Shown here piece after piece: positions 8,687 through 20,203 of a stretch of 64,000 nucleotides of DNA; position 1 is the first letter of the stretch; each line of letters opens with the position of its first letter. Made by a program: the position numbers and the translations under genes. The notes beneath the pieces were generated by a model. That model did not search any database. It was not told where the DNA came from and worked only from the letters and a program-made list of their open reading frames with translations. Source of the DNA: Pontivivens ytuae (lineage in GTDB: Bacteria; Pseudomonadota; Alphaproteobacteria; Rhodobacterales; Rhodobacteraceae); NCBI RefSeq assembly GCF_015679265.1, contig NZ_CP064942.1, positions 806,001 to 870,000 of the forward strand. The letters are read 5' to 3'.

Positions 8687-9633
8687 GTGTAGCCCCATTC
8701 GTTGTCGTACCAGGCATAGATCTTCGCCTGCGTCCCGTTCACCACCATGGTGGAGGGCGCGTCGATGATCGCCGAGCGCGGGTCGTTGAGAAAATCGGTG
8801 GAGACGAGCGGCCGCCGCTCGACCCCGAGGATCCCCGCCAGCGGCCCCTCCTCCGCCGCCTCGAACAGGCGGTTGATCTCCTCCTCGGTGACGGTGCGCT
8901 CCATCTCGAACACGCAGTCCGTCAGCGAGGCGTTGAGCAGCGGCACCCGCACCGCATGGCCGTTCAGCCGGCCCTTGAGCTCCGGATAGATCACGGTGAT
9001 CGCCGTCGCTGAGCCCGTCGTCGTCGGGATCAGCGCGTTCAGCGCCGAGCGCGCGCGGCGCAGGTCCTTCATCGGCTTGTCCACGATCACCTGCGTATTG
9101 GTCACGTCGTGGATCGTGGTGATCGAGCCGTGCCGGATCCCCACCGCCTCGTGCAGTACTTTCACCACGGGGGCGAGGCAGTTGGTGGTGCAGCTCGCCG
9201 CGCTCACCACGTCATGCACCGCCGTATCGTAGAGGTCGTGGTTGATGCCGTAGACCAGATCGAGCGCGCCCTCCTGCTTGATGGGCGCGGACACCGCGAC
9301 CTTCTTGCCGCGGTAGGGCGCGAGCGCCTCCAGCGTCTTGAACTTGCCGGTGCACTCCACGACCAGATCGACCTCGCCCAACGGCAGGTCCGCCGGATCG
9401 GCGTTGTTTAGCACCGGGATCGACAGCTCGCCGACCCGCAGCCGGTCGCCCTCGGCGCCGACATCCTGCCCCCAGCGCCCGTGCACCGTGTCGAATTCGA
9501 GGAGATGCGCGTGCATCGCCGCGTCCCCGGTCACGTCGTTGACCCAGGCGATGCGTGCGCCCATCCCCTCGTCGATCATGCGGCGGAGCGCCAGTTTCCC
9601 GATGCGCCCCAGCCCGTTCAATCCGATCTTCAT
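8647..9633 (-). CDS. ArsJ-associated glyceraldehyde-3-phosphate dehydrogenase
   Basis: This 328-residue GAPDH has the NAD-binding start [18 protein letters not shown] and the catalytic cysteine motif [13 protein letters not shown]. In ars operons this GAPDH uses arsenate in place of phosphate and makes the unstable 1-arseno-3-phosphoglycerate, which ArsJ expels. The gene overlaps the arsRC stop by four bases (ATGA, 9630-9633) and overlaps arsJ at its other end. Position, not the active site, separates it from glycolytic GAPDH. Confidence 0.93.
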   Translation of the reverse strand: MKIGLNGLGRIGKLALRRMIDEGMGARIAWVNDVTGDAAMHAHLLEFDTVHGRWGQDVGAEGDRLRVGELSIPVLNNADPADLPLGEVDLVVECTGKFKTLEALAPYRGKKVAVSAPIKQEGALDLVYGINHDLYDTAVHDVVSAASCTTNCLAPVVKVLHEAVGIRHGSITTIHDVTNTQVIVDKPMKDLRRARSALNALIPTTTGSATAITVIYPELKGRLNGHAVRVPLLNASLTDCVFEMERTVTEEEINRLFEAAEEGPLAGILGVERRPLVSTDFLNDPRSAIIDAPSTMVVNGTQAKIYAWYDNEWGYTCRLVDIVRMMVG

Positions 9634-10457
9634 TCCGCGGCACGCTCCTCGCCGATCGCGTCCACGGCGCTCTGCAGCGACACCGCGTCCAGAGAGGACA
9701 CCGGCAGGTTCACGAAAGCCTCGATGCGCGAGCGCAGCGTGCGGTAGGCCTCCTTGAAGGCCAGCGCCTTCTCCGCATCCGTGCCCTCGACCTTCACCGG
9801 GTCGGGCATGCCCCAATGGGCCGAGACCGGCTGCCCCTCCCACGGCGGGCACTCCTCCCCCGCGTCCCGGTTGCACACGGTGAAGACGAAGTCGAAGGCG
9901 GGCGCGTCGCCGCTCTCGAACTCCGAGATGTTCTTGGCCCGCAGGCCGGATGTGTCGTGCCCCAGCCCCTCCAGCATCTCGACCGCGTGCGGGTTGAGCT
10001 CGGAGAACGGCTTCGTTCCGGCCGAATAGGCTTCGAAGCGCGCGCCGCCGAGTTCCCGCAGCAGCGTCTCGGCAATGATCGAGCGGGCGGAGTTTCCGGT
10101 GCAGACGAACAGCACCTTGAAGGTGTCTTGCATGACGTCAGATCCCTGTTTCCGAATGAGGGGTTCGCAGAGCTCGGGTTGACCGTTGCAGCAGTCGAAC
10201 ACGAGGAATTCGAGCATCTCGCGCACGGTATCGGGCTGGACGGAGTAGTAGAGCCGCGTCCCGTCCCTGCGGGCGCGGATCAATCGCGCATCGGCCAGGC
10301 GGGCGAGATAGGCGGACAAAGTGCTGGCCGGCAGGCCCGTTCGCTCCACCATCTCCCCCGGCGTCATCTCGGCCGGGGCACGCCCGGCCAGAAGACGGAA
10401 GACCTGCATCCGCTGCGCATGCGCAAGTGCCCCGAATCGATCCACCATACCGTCCAT
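9630..10457 (-). CDS. Fusion of an ArsR-type repressor and an arsenate reductase (LMW-phosphatase type)
   Basis: Residues 1-95 form an ArsR winged helix ([20 protein letters not shown] is the recognition region), followed by CCNGQPELC, the likely arsenite-sensing cysteine cluster. Residues 110-260 form an ArsC of the low-molecular-weight phosphatase family with the CX5R loop CTGNSAR (Cys119, Arg125). The fused protein should repress the operon, release on As(III), and reduce As(V). Start choice is uncertain: ATG at 10457, ATG at 10448 or TTG at 10466. All lie in or next to a palindrome that may be its own operator. It is coupled to gapdh by ATGA. Confidence 0.9.
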   Translation of the reverse strand: MDGMVDRFGALAHAQRMQVFRLLAGRAPAEMTPGEMVERTGLPASTLSAYLARLADARLIRARRDGTRLYYSVQPDTVREMLEFLVFDCCNGQPELCEPLIRKQGSDVMQDTFKVLFVCTGNSARSIIAETLLRELGGARFEAYSAGTKPFSELNPHAVEMLEGLGHDTSGLRAKNISEFESGDAPAFDFVFTVCNRDAGEECPPWEGQPVSAHWGMPDPVKVEGTDAEKALAFKEAYRTLRSRIEAFVNLPVSSLDAVSLQSAVDAIGEERAAE

Positions 10458-10481
10458 ACTTCGCAAATACCGGAAATATGG
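10454..10481 (-). promoter_or_regulatory. Palindrome overlapping the arsRC start, likely ArsR operator
   Basis: CCATACTTCGC and CGGAAATATGG form an imperfect inverted repeat (outer CCATA/TATGG exact) around AAATAC. It covers the possible arsRC start codons, and the AT-rich stretch beside it could be the promoter. A repressor bound here would block its own operon; the divergent pgm gene starts 120 bases away. Confidence 0.5.
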
Positions 10482-10487
10482 AAATAA

Positions 10488-12235
<1,748 letters not shown>

Positions 12236-12236
<1 letters not shown>

Positions 12237-14122
12237 TGCCCGACCCGGCCCTTGCAGCACTTCCACCGCACGAGGCGGAGCTCTTCGAGCTTCGCCTCGA
12301 ACGCTCCTGGGCCGACCTGACCGAACCCTTCGACCGCCTCTACGGCCACCTGCCGCAGGCCGAGGCGGAGCAGGCACGCCTCCTCGAGATCCTCGCCGAC
12401 GCCTGGGCCGCCCGCCCCGCCGACCTCAAGGCCCTCGACCTCAAGCGCGACCTGGAGCCCGACTGGTTCCAGCGCCCCGGCATGGTCGGCTACGTCTTCT
12501 ACGTGGACCGCTTCGCCGGGAAACTCACCGACATCCTTGACCATCTCGACTACCTCGAAGAGCTCGGCGTCACCTATGTCCACATGATGCCGCTCCTCAA
12601 GCCGCGGGACGGCGACAACGACGGCGGCTACTCGGTTCAGGACTACCGCGCCATCAACCCGAAATACGGCACCATGTCGGAGTTCGAGGCGGTGACCGCG
12701 GCGCTGCGCGCCCGCGGCATCTCCACCTGCATCGACATGGTCCTCAACCACACCGCGCGTGAGCACGACTGGGCCGAGCGCGCCCGCCGGGGCGACGCGG
12801 CTTACGAGGCCTACTACCGCACCTTCCCCACCCGCGAGATCCCCGACGCCTACGAGGAGACGTTGCTGGAGATCTTTCCGGATCAGGCCCCCGGCAATTT
12901 CACCTGGGACGACCGCCTGCAGAAATGGGTCTGGACCACGTTCAACACCCACCAATGGGACCTGAACTGGGAGAATCCGCAGGTGATGCTGGAGATCGTG
13001 GACACGATGCTCCACCTCGCCAACCGGGGGGCGGAGGTCCTGCGCCTCGACGCCGTCGCCTTCATGTGGAAGCGGCTCGGCACGACCTGCCAGAACCAGC
13101 CCGAGGTCCACGACATCCTGCAGGTCCTGCGCGCCGCCTGCCGCATCGCCTGCGCTGGCGTGATCCACAAGGCGGAGGCGATCGTCTCGCCCGCGGACCT
13201 CATCCCCTATCTCGGCGCCGGGCGGCATACGGGGAAGGTCGGCAACCTCGCCTATCACAACTCGCTGATGGTGCAGTTCTGGTCGGCGCTGGCCAGCCGC
13301 GACACGACACTGATGACCCGCGTGCTGACCGACCACTTCCCCACCGCGCATCAGAATGCCACCTGGGCGACATATCTGCGCTGCCACGACGATATCGGCT
13401 GGGCGATCACGGATGAGGACGCGGGCGCGCTCGGCTTTTCGGGCGCGGCCCACCGCGACTTCCTCGCCGAGTTCTACCGCGGCAATTTCGAGGGCAGCTT
13501 CGCGCGCGGCGGCCTCTTCCAGTACAACCCGGACACCAACGACAAACGCTCCAACGGCGCCCTCGCCTCGCTCGCCGGGCTGGAGGCCGCGAAGACCGAC
13601 GGCGAACGCCACGACGCCATCGCGCGCATCCTGATGGGCCACGCGCTGATCGCCAGCTTCGGGGGCATCCCGCTGATCTACATGGGCGACGAGATCGGGA
13701 TGCTGAACGATTACGACTGGGCCGCCCATTCCGACGGCGAGAACGACAGCCGCTGGATGCACCGTCCGATGATGGACTGGACACGGGCGGCTGAGCGGAC
13801 GGACGAGAGCACGGACGCAGGCCGCATCTTCACCGGCCTGAAACACATCCTCGATACCCGACGTGCGACGCCCCACCTCCACGGCGCCAACCCGCGGGAG
13901 ATCCTCGCGACACCCGACGCCGCCCTCTTCGCCTTTCGCCGGATCAGCGCCGAGGGACCGCTCACCTGCCTCTTCAACGTCTCCGAAACCGCCCGCTTCG
14001 TGCCCGCCGACTGGTGGCACGCGGCAGGCGCCACCGCGTTCCAGAACGTGCTCGGCAGCCCCCTAGACTGGCGTGGCGACGCAGTCCGGGTCGCGCCCTA
14101 CGAGGCGATGTGGGTGCTCTGA
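12236..14122 (+). CDS. Amylosucrase (GH13)
   Basis: This 628-residue enzyme makes alpha-1,4-glucan and fructose from sucrose. The four GH13 regions are present: DMVLNHTA, LRLDAVAFMWK (nucleophile Asp), HKAEAIV (acid/base Glu) and the amylosucrase-type YLRCHDDIGW. An N-terminal helical domain (1-90) and a C-terminal beta domain complete the usual layout, and length is as for known amylosucrases. No signal peptide is seen, so it acts on intracellular sucrose. It forms an operon with pgm. A sucrose hydrolase of the same subfamily is the main alternative. Confidence 0.9.
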
Positions 14123-14157
14123 AGGACCGTTCCGCCGGGCCGGGCGGGCCCGACATG

Positions 14158-14210
14158 GATATTTGGACGAATCCGAAAGCCGCCTTCATCTTTCCCCAAA
14201 TACGCGAACT
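14158..14210. repeat. Inverted pair of the intergenic ATATTTGG/CCAAATA motif
   Basis: GATATTTGGACGAA (14158-14171) and CCCCAAATACGCGAAC (14194-14209) lie in opposite sense in the short gap between amylosucrase and the convergent acetolactate synthase gene. The pair could fold into a shared 3'-end structure for both transcripts. Confidence 0.45.
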
Positions 14211-15853
14211 CAGAGCGTGATGGAGATGTCCCCCAGCCGCTCGGTGAGCTTCACGTTCTCGCGGTAGTCGATCGGCACCGCGATCAGGCTCGGGCCTTTG
14301 TGGGCGAGCGCCGCGTCCAGCTTCTCCCGCAGGTCCGACGAGCCCTCGACCACCCAGCCTTCCCAGCCGAAGGCCTTGGCCAGATGCAGCCAGTCCGGGT
14401 TGCCGAAGGCGAGGTCGGTGTGGCCGCCGAACTCGTCGTCCTGCTTCCACTCGATCAGCCCGTAGCCGCCATCGACCCAGACCATCACCGTGATGTCGGC
14501 GTCGAGGCGGCAGGCCGTCTCCATCTCCTGCACATTCATCATCACGTCGCCGTCGCCCGCGATGGCGAGGATCTTCCCGTCGAAATCGAGGGTCGCGCCG
14601 ACCGCGCCCGGCAGCGGCATCCCCATCGAGCAGAAGCCGTTGGGGATCAGGCAGGTATTGGGCTCGTGGCACTGGTAATAGCGCCCGATCCACATCTTGT
14701 GCGCGCCCACGCCCGACAGCAGCAGGTCCGAGGGGCCGAGCGCATCGCGCACCTCCCACAGGGCCTTCTGCGGCTTCACCCGTTCAGCGTCGTCGTCCTT
14801 CCACTCGGCGAACTCCGCGAGCATCTTCTCGCGCACCTTGCGCTGATAGGCGAAGTCCCAGTCCGGCACGCCGTCGCGCTTCGCCCGGTCGGTCAGACCG
14901 CAGATCGCCTCGGCGATGTCGCCGACGCCCTCCACCGCCGGGTGGTAGTTCGCGTCGATCTCCGCCGGCTCAAAATCGAGATGCACGATCGCCTTGTCCG
15001 CGCCCGCGTTCCACAGCCGCGGCGGGTACTCCACCAGATCGTAGCCGATGCAGATCACCACATCGGCCCGCTCCACGGCGAGCGCGGGCCAGTCGCGCTG
15101 CTGGATCCCGATGGTAAAGAGGCAGCGCGGATCGTCCATGTCGACCGAGCCCTTGCCCATGAACGTGTGCAGCACCCCGATCCCCGTCGCTTCGACGAAG
15201 GCGCGCAGTTCCGCCGAGCACCGCTTCCGAATTGCGCCGTTGCCCGCGATGATGATCGGCTGCTTGGCACCCCGGATCGCGTCCCACGCCTTGTCGAGGA
15301 TGTGGTCGGAGACCTCGGGCCGCCAGAACCGCCGCGGCTCCAGCGGTTCAGCATCGACCTCCATCTTCGCGACGTTCTCGGCCAGCTCCAGATGCACCGC
15401 ACCCGGCTTTTCCTTGCGCGCCAGCCGCACGGCCTTGCGCACCACCTCCGGGATGGTGTCGGGCGCGATGATCCCGTGGGACCACTTGGTGACCGAGCGG
15501 TACATGTCGACCACGTCCATCACCTGGTGGCTCTCCTTGTGCTGGCGCGTGGTGGCGGCCTGCCCGGTGATCACGATCAGCGGCGCGCGGTCCATGTTGG
15601 CGTCCGCCACGCCGGTCAGCAGGTTGGTCGCGCCCGGCCCCAGCGTGCCGAGGCAGACGCCCGGCTCCCCGGTCAGCCGCCCGTGCGCCTCCGCCATGAA
15701 GGCCGCGCCCTGCTCGTGGCGGGTCAGCACGAACTCGATGGAGGAGTTGCGCAGCGACATCATGAAGTCCGCGTTCTCCTCCCCCGGCACGCCGAAGATG
15801 CGGGTGATGCCCTCGGCCTCCAGACACTTCACGAAAAGATCGGACGCCTTCAT
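14210..15853 (-). CDS. Acetolactate synthase-type thiamine diphosphate enzyme (catalytic subunit)
   Basis: This 547-residue ThDP enzyme has the catalytic Glu in RHEQGAAFMAEAHGR and the ThDP motif AGDGDVMMN near residue 430. Three domains (PYR 1-165, central 185-320, PP 370-540) are in normal order. It joins two pyruvates to acetolactate or does a related carboligation. No small regulatory subunit gene follows, so it resembles the catabolic AlsS/IlvX type rather than IlvB. Its ATG overlaps the stop of the upstream dehydrogenase gene (ATGA, 15850-15853). The true substrate cannot be fixed from sequence alone. Confidence 0.85.
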   Translation of the reverse strand: MKASDLFVKCLEAEGITRIFGVPGEENADFMMSLRNSSIEFVLTRHEQGAAFMAEAHGRLTGEPGVCLGTLGPGATNLLTGVADANMDRAPLIVITGQAATTRQHKESHQVMDVVDMYRSVTKWSHGIIAPDTIPEVVRKAVRLARKEKPGAVHLELAENVAKMEVDAEPLEPRRFWRPEVSDHILDKAWDAIRGAKQPIIIAGNGAIRKRCSAELRAFVEATGIGVLHTFMGKGSVDMDDPRCLFTIGIQQRDWPALAVERADVVICIGYDLVEYPPRLWNAGADKAIVHLDFEPAEIDANYHPAVEGVGDIAEAICGLTDRAKRDGVPDWDFAYQRKVREKMLAEFAEWKDDDAERVKPQKALWEVRDALGPSDLLLSGVGAHKMWIGRYYQCHEPNTCLIPNGFCSMGMPLPGAVGATLDFDGKILAIAGDGDVMMNVQEMETACRLDADITVMVWVDGGYGLIEWKQDDEFGGHTDLAFGNPDWLHLAKAFGWEGWVVEGSSDLREKLDAALAHKGPSLIAVPIDYRENVKLTERLGDISITL

Positions 15854-17109
15854 CGGTTGCCTCCATTGTGCTCGCAGGCGCCGCGCGCCTCCAGCGCGGC
15901 GTTCAGCCGCCGGGCGGCCACCGCGTAGGCCGCGGTACGGAAATCGCTGTCGATCTCGTCTGCCATGTCGCGCACGGCGGCCGCGCGGTCGCGCATCCGC
16001 GTCTCCAGCCGGTCGTTGACCTGATCGTTGGTCGGGAAGTCGCCCGAGCGGCCCGCGACCCATTCCAGCCAGCTCACGAAGACCCCGCCCGCATTGGCGA
16101 GCACGTCGGGCGCCACCTTGATCCCGCGCTGGCGCAGGATGTCGTCGGCCTCGGGCAGGACCGGACCGTTCGCGATCTCCACGATCGCCTTGCACTGCAG
16201 GTCGGCGGCGTTGTCCTCCGTCACCGCGCCGCCTAGCGCCGCAGGCACCAGCACGTCGGCCTCCACCGTCAGCACCGCGTCGCTGTCGAGCGTCTCGACC
16301 CCATCCGCATCGGTGACCGAGCCGCCGTCGTTCTTGGCCTTGTCCAGCGCGTCGAGGTCCAGCCCGTCGCCGTCGAAGGCGGTCCCGGAGCTGTCGGCCA
16401 CCGCGACGATGGTCCACCCGGCCTCCTGCGCGAAGCGGGCAAACCACTTCCCGCCGGAGCCATAGCCCTGCACCGCGATCCGCCTGTCATCCTCGCCGAG
16501 CCCCAGCGCCTCCCGCAACTCGTCGAGGGCGAGGAACGCGCCCCGCCCGGTCGCGGGCGTGCGTCCGTCGAGCCCCCCGTCCACCGGCGGCTTGCCCGTG
16601 ATCACGTCCGGCGAATGGCGGTGGTTCATCCAGCCCCAGGCCTCGGCGATCCAGCTCATCTCCATCGGACCGGTGCCCACATCGGGAGCGGGCACGTCGC
16701 GTCCCGGGCCGAAGATATGGGCGTAGCGCTCGGCAAAGGCCCGGACCAGCCGCTCTTTCTCCCCGATGCTCAGGCTCTTGTAATCGACGGACATCCCACC
16801 CTTGCCGCCGCCGAAGGGCAGGTGCATCAGCGCGCATTTCACCATCATCCAGAAGGCAAGCGTCTGCACCTCGTCCGCATTGGTGGAGGGGTGGAACCGC
16901 AAGCCGCCCTTGGTCGGCCCCAGCATGTCGTCGTAGCGGCAGCGCCAGGCCTTAACCATCTCAAGCCGCCCGTCGTCACGGCGCAGCGGGATCGAGGCGG
17001 CGAGCGTCTCCTTGGGATATTTCAGGCTCTCGAAGAGGTCGGGCGCCACACCCGCCCGCTCCGCCGCATCGAACAGACGCTGCCGCGCCCCGCTGAGCTG
17101 GTCGCCCAT
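15850..17109 (-). CDS. Glu/Leu/Phe/Val-type amino acid dehydrogenase, probably glutamate dehydrogenase
   Basis: This 419-residue protein has the substrate loop GPTKGGLRFHP, the catalytic lysine segment PFGGGKGGM, the conserved PAPDVGTG and a Rossmann domain with GYGSGGKWFA. It deaminates an amino acid to a 2-oxo acid with NAD(P)+ or runs in reverse. Length favours glutamate dehydrogenase. A GGGAGGA site precedes the ATG at 17109. It is coupled by a four-base overlap to the acetolactate synthase gene, an unusual pairing suggesting that its 2-oxo acid product is used by the ThDP enzyme. Confidence 0.87.
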   Translation of the reverse strand: MGDQLSGARQRLFDAAERAGVAPDLFESLKYPKETLAASIPLRRDDGRLEMVKAWRCRYDDMLGPTKGGLRFHPSTNADEVQTLAFWMMVKCALMHLPFGGGKGGMSVDYKSLSIGEKERLVRAFAERYAHIFGPGRDVPAPDVGTGPMEMSWIAEAWGWMNHRHSPDVITGKPPVDGGLDGRTPATGRGAFLALDELREALGLGEDDRRIAVQGYGSGGKWFARFAQEAGWTIVAVADSSGTAFDGDGLDLDALDKAKNDGGSVTDADGVETLDSDAVLTVEADVLVPAALGGAVTEDNAADLQCKAIVEIANGPVLPEADDILRQRGIKVAPDVLANAGGVFVSWLEWVAGRSGDFPTNDQVNDRLETRMRDRAAAVRDMADEIDSDFRTAAYAVAARRLNAALEARGACEHNGGNR

Positions 17110-17336
17110 GAAATCCTCCCGTCAAATCAATGTGCGCGGAAGGATGGAGCGCGGGCTCAGGGCTTCAAGCAGACGGCGCGCGACTGGCCCAGATCGGCCG
17201 CCACACCCATCGTCCCGGCCGCAGCGCCGGGATCGCTCTCCCACGAAGCACTCCTTGTCGAAAGACCCCGGATCAAGTCCTGGGTGGCATCAAACCGAAG
17301 GACCGCTCGCCCCTATCCCTCAGACCCGACACAACC

Positions 17337-17750
17337 CTAGCTCTCAACGGCATCGTAGATATCGAACACCAGCTCCAGCCCCCGCGCCCCAACCATCCGG
17401 GACGTCGCCGCCGACAGGCGCACCATGTCATTGCCGCTCCCCATGAAGAACCCGCAGAACAGGTCACAGCGATACCGCTCGTTCAAAATGCGCCAGACCG
17501 AGAGGTCGCTCGTGACCTTCCCCAGCACCTCCGCCGCCTGACGGTCGAGATCACCATCCGCCCGATCCGGAGCCATGAGCTGCCAGGACCCCGTCTTCGC
17601 AACGTAGTCCTGCCCGGTCACCCGGCTCCGCCGAACATCACCCTTCCGCCGAGCACGAGACGGCGCGCACCCCAGCAACGCTGTCACCGCATAGGGATCG
17701 AGATCATTGCCCCACAAACGGAGCGCCACGGTGGTCGTCTCAAGCGACAT
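17337..17750 (-). CDS. DUF4279 family protein, 137 residues
   Basis: The sequence follows the DUF4279 pattern: RLWGNDLDPYAVTALLGC at the start, a central TGSWQL, then CDLFCGFFMGSGND and a closing LELVFDIYD. The family is small, cytoplasmic and of unknown function, and is thought to resemble immunity-type proteins. It stands alone, 64 bases from the next gene on the same strand. The 227 bases upstream of the dehydrogenase gene hold only a GC-rich spacer with a CCCCGGATCAAGTCC-type repeat. Confidence 0.75.
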   Translation of the reverse strand: MSLETTTVALRLWGNDLDPYAVTALLGCAPSRARRKGDVRRSRVTGQDYVAKTGSWQLMAPDRADGDLDRQAAEVLGKVTSDLSVWRILNERYRCDLFCGFFMGSGNDMVRLSAATSRMVGARGLELVFDIYDAVES

Positions 17751-17814
17751 GAGGACCGCATCCGGCCCCGCATGGATCGCCTCACAAGAGCGCCCCGAAC
17801 CGCCAACAGCACCC

Positions 17815-18204
17815 CTACAGCCCCAGCACCGTCTTCACGGACCCCGCGTCGCTGAAAGACCAGTCCGCCGGGCCGTTCTCCACCAGGAACAGGATCACGT
17901 TCGCCGGCTCGATGCCCAGCACCGCCAGCCGCTCTCGCACATCGACGTGGAGCGCCTCCTTCTGCGCCTCGCTCCGCCCGGCCAAAAGCGTGATCTCGAT
18001 CACCACCGTCACCGCCGGATCCCGCTCCCCGAGGAACGTCGGATGCACGATCATGTCTTCCGTCGCATAGCGCGCGATCAGGCAGAAGTTGTCGTCCGGG
18101 TTCACGCCGCAGGTGTCCACCAGGCTCAGATGCAGCGCCTCGCCCGCCGCGCGGCACAGCTCCGCGGGCATCCCCACAGGCACATGAAGTTTGCTCAGCG
18201 GCAT
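17815..18204 (-). CDS. Tautomerase/MIF-like family protein
   Basis: This 129-residue protein starts MPLSKLHVPVG. After removal of Met the N-terminal Pro would be the catalytic base, as in the tautomerase superfamily. The length and the repeated beta-alpha-beta layout (2-60 and 61-125) fit the larger Tautomerase_2 type. The substrate is unknown. It is the gene upstream of DUF4279 on the same strand; a common transcript is possible. Confidence 0.7.
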   Translation of the reverse strand: MPLSKLHVPVGMPAELCRAAGEALHLSLVDTCGVNPDDNFCLIARYATEDMIVHPTFLGERDPAVTVVIEITLLAGRSEAQKEALHVDVRERLAVLGIEPANVILFLVENGPADWSFSDAGSVKTVLGL

Positions 18205-18293
18205 CTATCCCCTCCCGTCACACATGAAAAAAAGGGGCGCGCCCCGCCCCTTCATCTTTCCCGAAAATACGCCCGCCGGAGGCGGTCCGGACT

Positions 18294-18539
18294 TCAGTCC
18301 GCTTTGCCCTCTAAGGCGGCGATGCGCGCCTTCAGCGCCTCGTTCTCCTCGCGCGCCTTCTGGGCCATGGCGCGCACCGCGTCGAACTCCTCGCGGGTCA
18401 CGAGGTCCCGATCGGCGAGCCAGCGGTCCATCATGCCCTTCATGGCGTTCTCGGCCTCGGTCCGCGCGCCCTGCGCCACACCCATCGCGTTGGTCATGAG
18501 CTGGCTGATGTCGTCGAAGACGCGGTTGCGGGTCTGCAT
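18294..18539 (-). CDS. UbiK/BMFP-type accessory factor
   Basis: This 81-residue protein has an N-terminal amphipathic helix (MQTRNRVFDDISQLMTNAMG) and a C-terminal coiled coil (REENEALKARIAALEGK), with VTREEFDAVRAM between. This is the BMFP/YqiC layout; UbiK assists ubiquinone biosynthesis in Enterobacteria and has membrane-fusogenic properties. The ATG at 18539 is chosen because the coding pattern begins there. An AAAATACGCCCGCCGGAGGCGG block follows its stop region (around 18264-18285). Confidence 0.75.
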   Translation of the reverse strand: MQTRNRVFDDISQLMTNAMGVAQGARTEAENAMKGMMDRWLADRDLVTREEFDAVRAMAQKAREENEALKARIAALEGKAD

Positions 18540-18694
18540 GTCTGTCACTCCTGTCAAAGGCCCTCTTCTCAGAGGCTTGTGAAAGATATGGGCGGCGGCG
18601 CGAGCATAGGCAAGCGCGCCATAGATCGCAGGCCGTGGCTGACGCACCTGACCCGCCATGCTAGCCTGAACGCATAGCAGATGTGGGGGCATCA

Positions 18695-19201
18695 ATGCGC
18701 ATCTCGATCCTTGCCGCGTGCGTGTTTGCTGCCGCCGGTCAGGCCGCCTCGGCATGCGGCGAGCTGATCCAGAGCTGCACCTTCGAACACGGCCGCGACG
18801 CGGTGCGGATCTGCCTGATCGACGGGTTCGTCACCTACGACTACGGACCTGCGGGCGGCCCGCCGGAGCTCTCCCTGTCCGTCCCCATCGAGGAGGCCGA
18901 CTACTACCCATGGTCCGGCAGCGGCTCGACCGTCTGGGAGATGATAACCTTCCACAACGAGGCGTACGCCTATCATGTCGCGGCGGGCTTTCACAAACTG
19001 CGCGAAGGCGAGGACACGCCGAGACCCCCGTTCGGCTCTATCGAAGTCACCTATCAGGGCGACCTGATCTCCTCGCGCGCATGTGATGCCGGATCGGTCC
19101 AATGGGGCTACGGCGATGGCGGCCTGTATGGCGCGAAGACCGCAGCGGGGCTCTGCTGGGCCGACCACCCCGATTTCGTCTGGCGCCCCTGCGCGGACTG
19201 A
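18695..19201 (+). CDS. Secreted protein of unknown function, 168 residues
   Basis: The ATG at 18695 starts a Sec signal peptide (MRISILAACVFAAAGQAASA) with cleavage before CGELIQS. The mature part holds about six cysteines, suggesting disulfides in the periplasm, and is rich in Tyr, Trp and Gly (SVQWGYGDGGLYGAK). No family is recognised. It lies 102 bases upstream of lgt on the same strand and may share its promoter region. Confidence 0.65.
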   Translation: MRISILAACVFAAAGQAASACGELIQSCTFEHGRDAVRICLIDGFVTYDYGPAGGPPELSLSVPIEEADYYPWSGSGSTVWEMITFHNEAYAYHVAAGFHKLREGEDTPRPPFGSIEVTYQGDLISSRACDAGSVQWGYGDGGLYGAKTAAGLCWADHPDFVWRPCAD

Positions 19202-19303
19202 CATTCGCATCGCGGCTACCCCCATGTTTCCTTTCCGAGCAGCGCGCTATATGCGGAACCGGTCGCCCCGCACCACGTCGCACCGGAAAAGAGACCGCGC
19301 ACC

Positions 19304-20203
19304 ATGCCTTTCCCCGACATCGACCCGGTGGCCCTGCGCCTGCCCTTCGAGATCTTCGGCATCGAGCTCGCCCTGCGCTGGTACGCGCTCGCCTATATCG
19401 CGGGGATCCTGCTGGGCTGGTGGCTGGCGGTGCGGCTGCTGAAGCGTGACCGCCTCTGGGGCAGCGCCGGCGCGCCGATGGAGCCCAAGCTCGCGGAAGA
19501 TTTCCTCACCTGGATCATCATCGGCATCATCGCGGGCGGGCGCCTCGGCTTCGTGATCTTCTACCAGCCGGGCTACTACCTCGCGAACCCGATGGAGATC
19601 CCGCAGGTCTGGGACGGTGGCATGGCCTTCCACGGCGGCTTCCTCGGCGTCGTGCTCGCCATCACCATCTTCTGCTGGCGGCACGACCTGCGGCTCTGGT
19701 CCGTCGCGGACATGGTGGCGATGGTGACACCCATCGGCATTTTCTTCGGCCGCATCGCCAACTTCATCAACGGGGAGCTCTGGGGCCGTCCGACGACCGT
19801 GCCCTGGGGCGTCGCCTTCCCCGATCCGCGCGCGCAGACCTGCCCCGATTTCTGGACCGAGGCGTGCCTGCGCCACCCCTCTCAGCTCTACGAGGCCGCG
19901 CTCGAAGGGCTCGTCCTCTTCGCCGTCCTCTGCTGGGCGGTCTGGATCGGGCGGCGTCTCGCGCAGCCCGGCTACATCGCCGGGCTCTTCTTCATCGGCT
20001 ACGGGCTCGGGCGCTTCATCGTGGAGTTCTTCCGCCAGGGCGACGCGCAATTCGTGAGCGAGGCCAACCCCTTCGGCCAGATCATCCGCTTCGGGGAGAG
20101 CGCGTGGGCCGGCCTCTCCATGGGGCAGCTCCTGTCGCTGCCGATGATCGTCGTGGGCCTCGCCCTCCTCGTCTGGGCCACGCGGAGGAGCCGCCCCGCG
20201 TGA
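19304..20203 (+). CDS. lgt: Prolipoprotein diacylglyceryl transferase
   Basis: This 299-residue inner-membrane enzyme transfers diacylglycerol from phosphatidylglycerol to the lipobox cysteine of prolipoproteins. It carries the Lgt signature FFGRIANFINGELWGRPT, the essential His in GGMAFHGGFLG, and seven or so membrane segments. Length is typical. Its stop overlaps the GTG of the next gene by four bases (20200-20203). It heads a five-gene operon that ends with a gene for a small lipoprotein, a possible substrate. Confidence 0.96.
   Translation: MPFPDIDPVALRLPFEIFGIELALRWYALAYIAGILLGWWLAVRLLKRDRLWGSAGAPMEPKLAEDFLTWIIIGIIAGGRLGFVIFYQPGYYLANPMEIPQVWDGGMAFHGGFLGVVLAITIFCWRHDLRLWSVADMVAMVTPIGIFFGRIANFINGELWGRPTTVPWGVAFPDPRAQTCPDFWTEACLRHPSQLYEAALEGLVLFAVLCWAVWIGRRLAQPGYIAGLFFIGYGLGRFIVEFFRQGDAQFVSEANPFGQIIRFGESAWAGLSMGQLLSLPMIVVGLALLVWATRRSRPA

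Noticed and set aside
14300..15928. 542-codon plus-strand frame opposite acetolactate synthase
   Set aside because: Shadow of a motif-rich ThDP enzyme gene on the minus strand.
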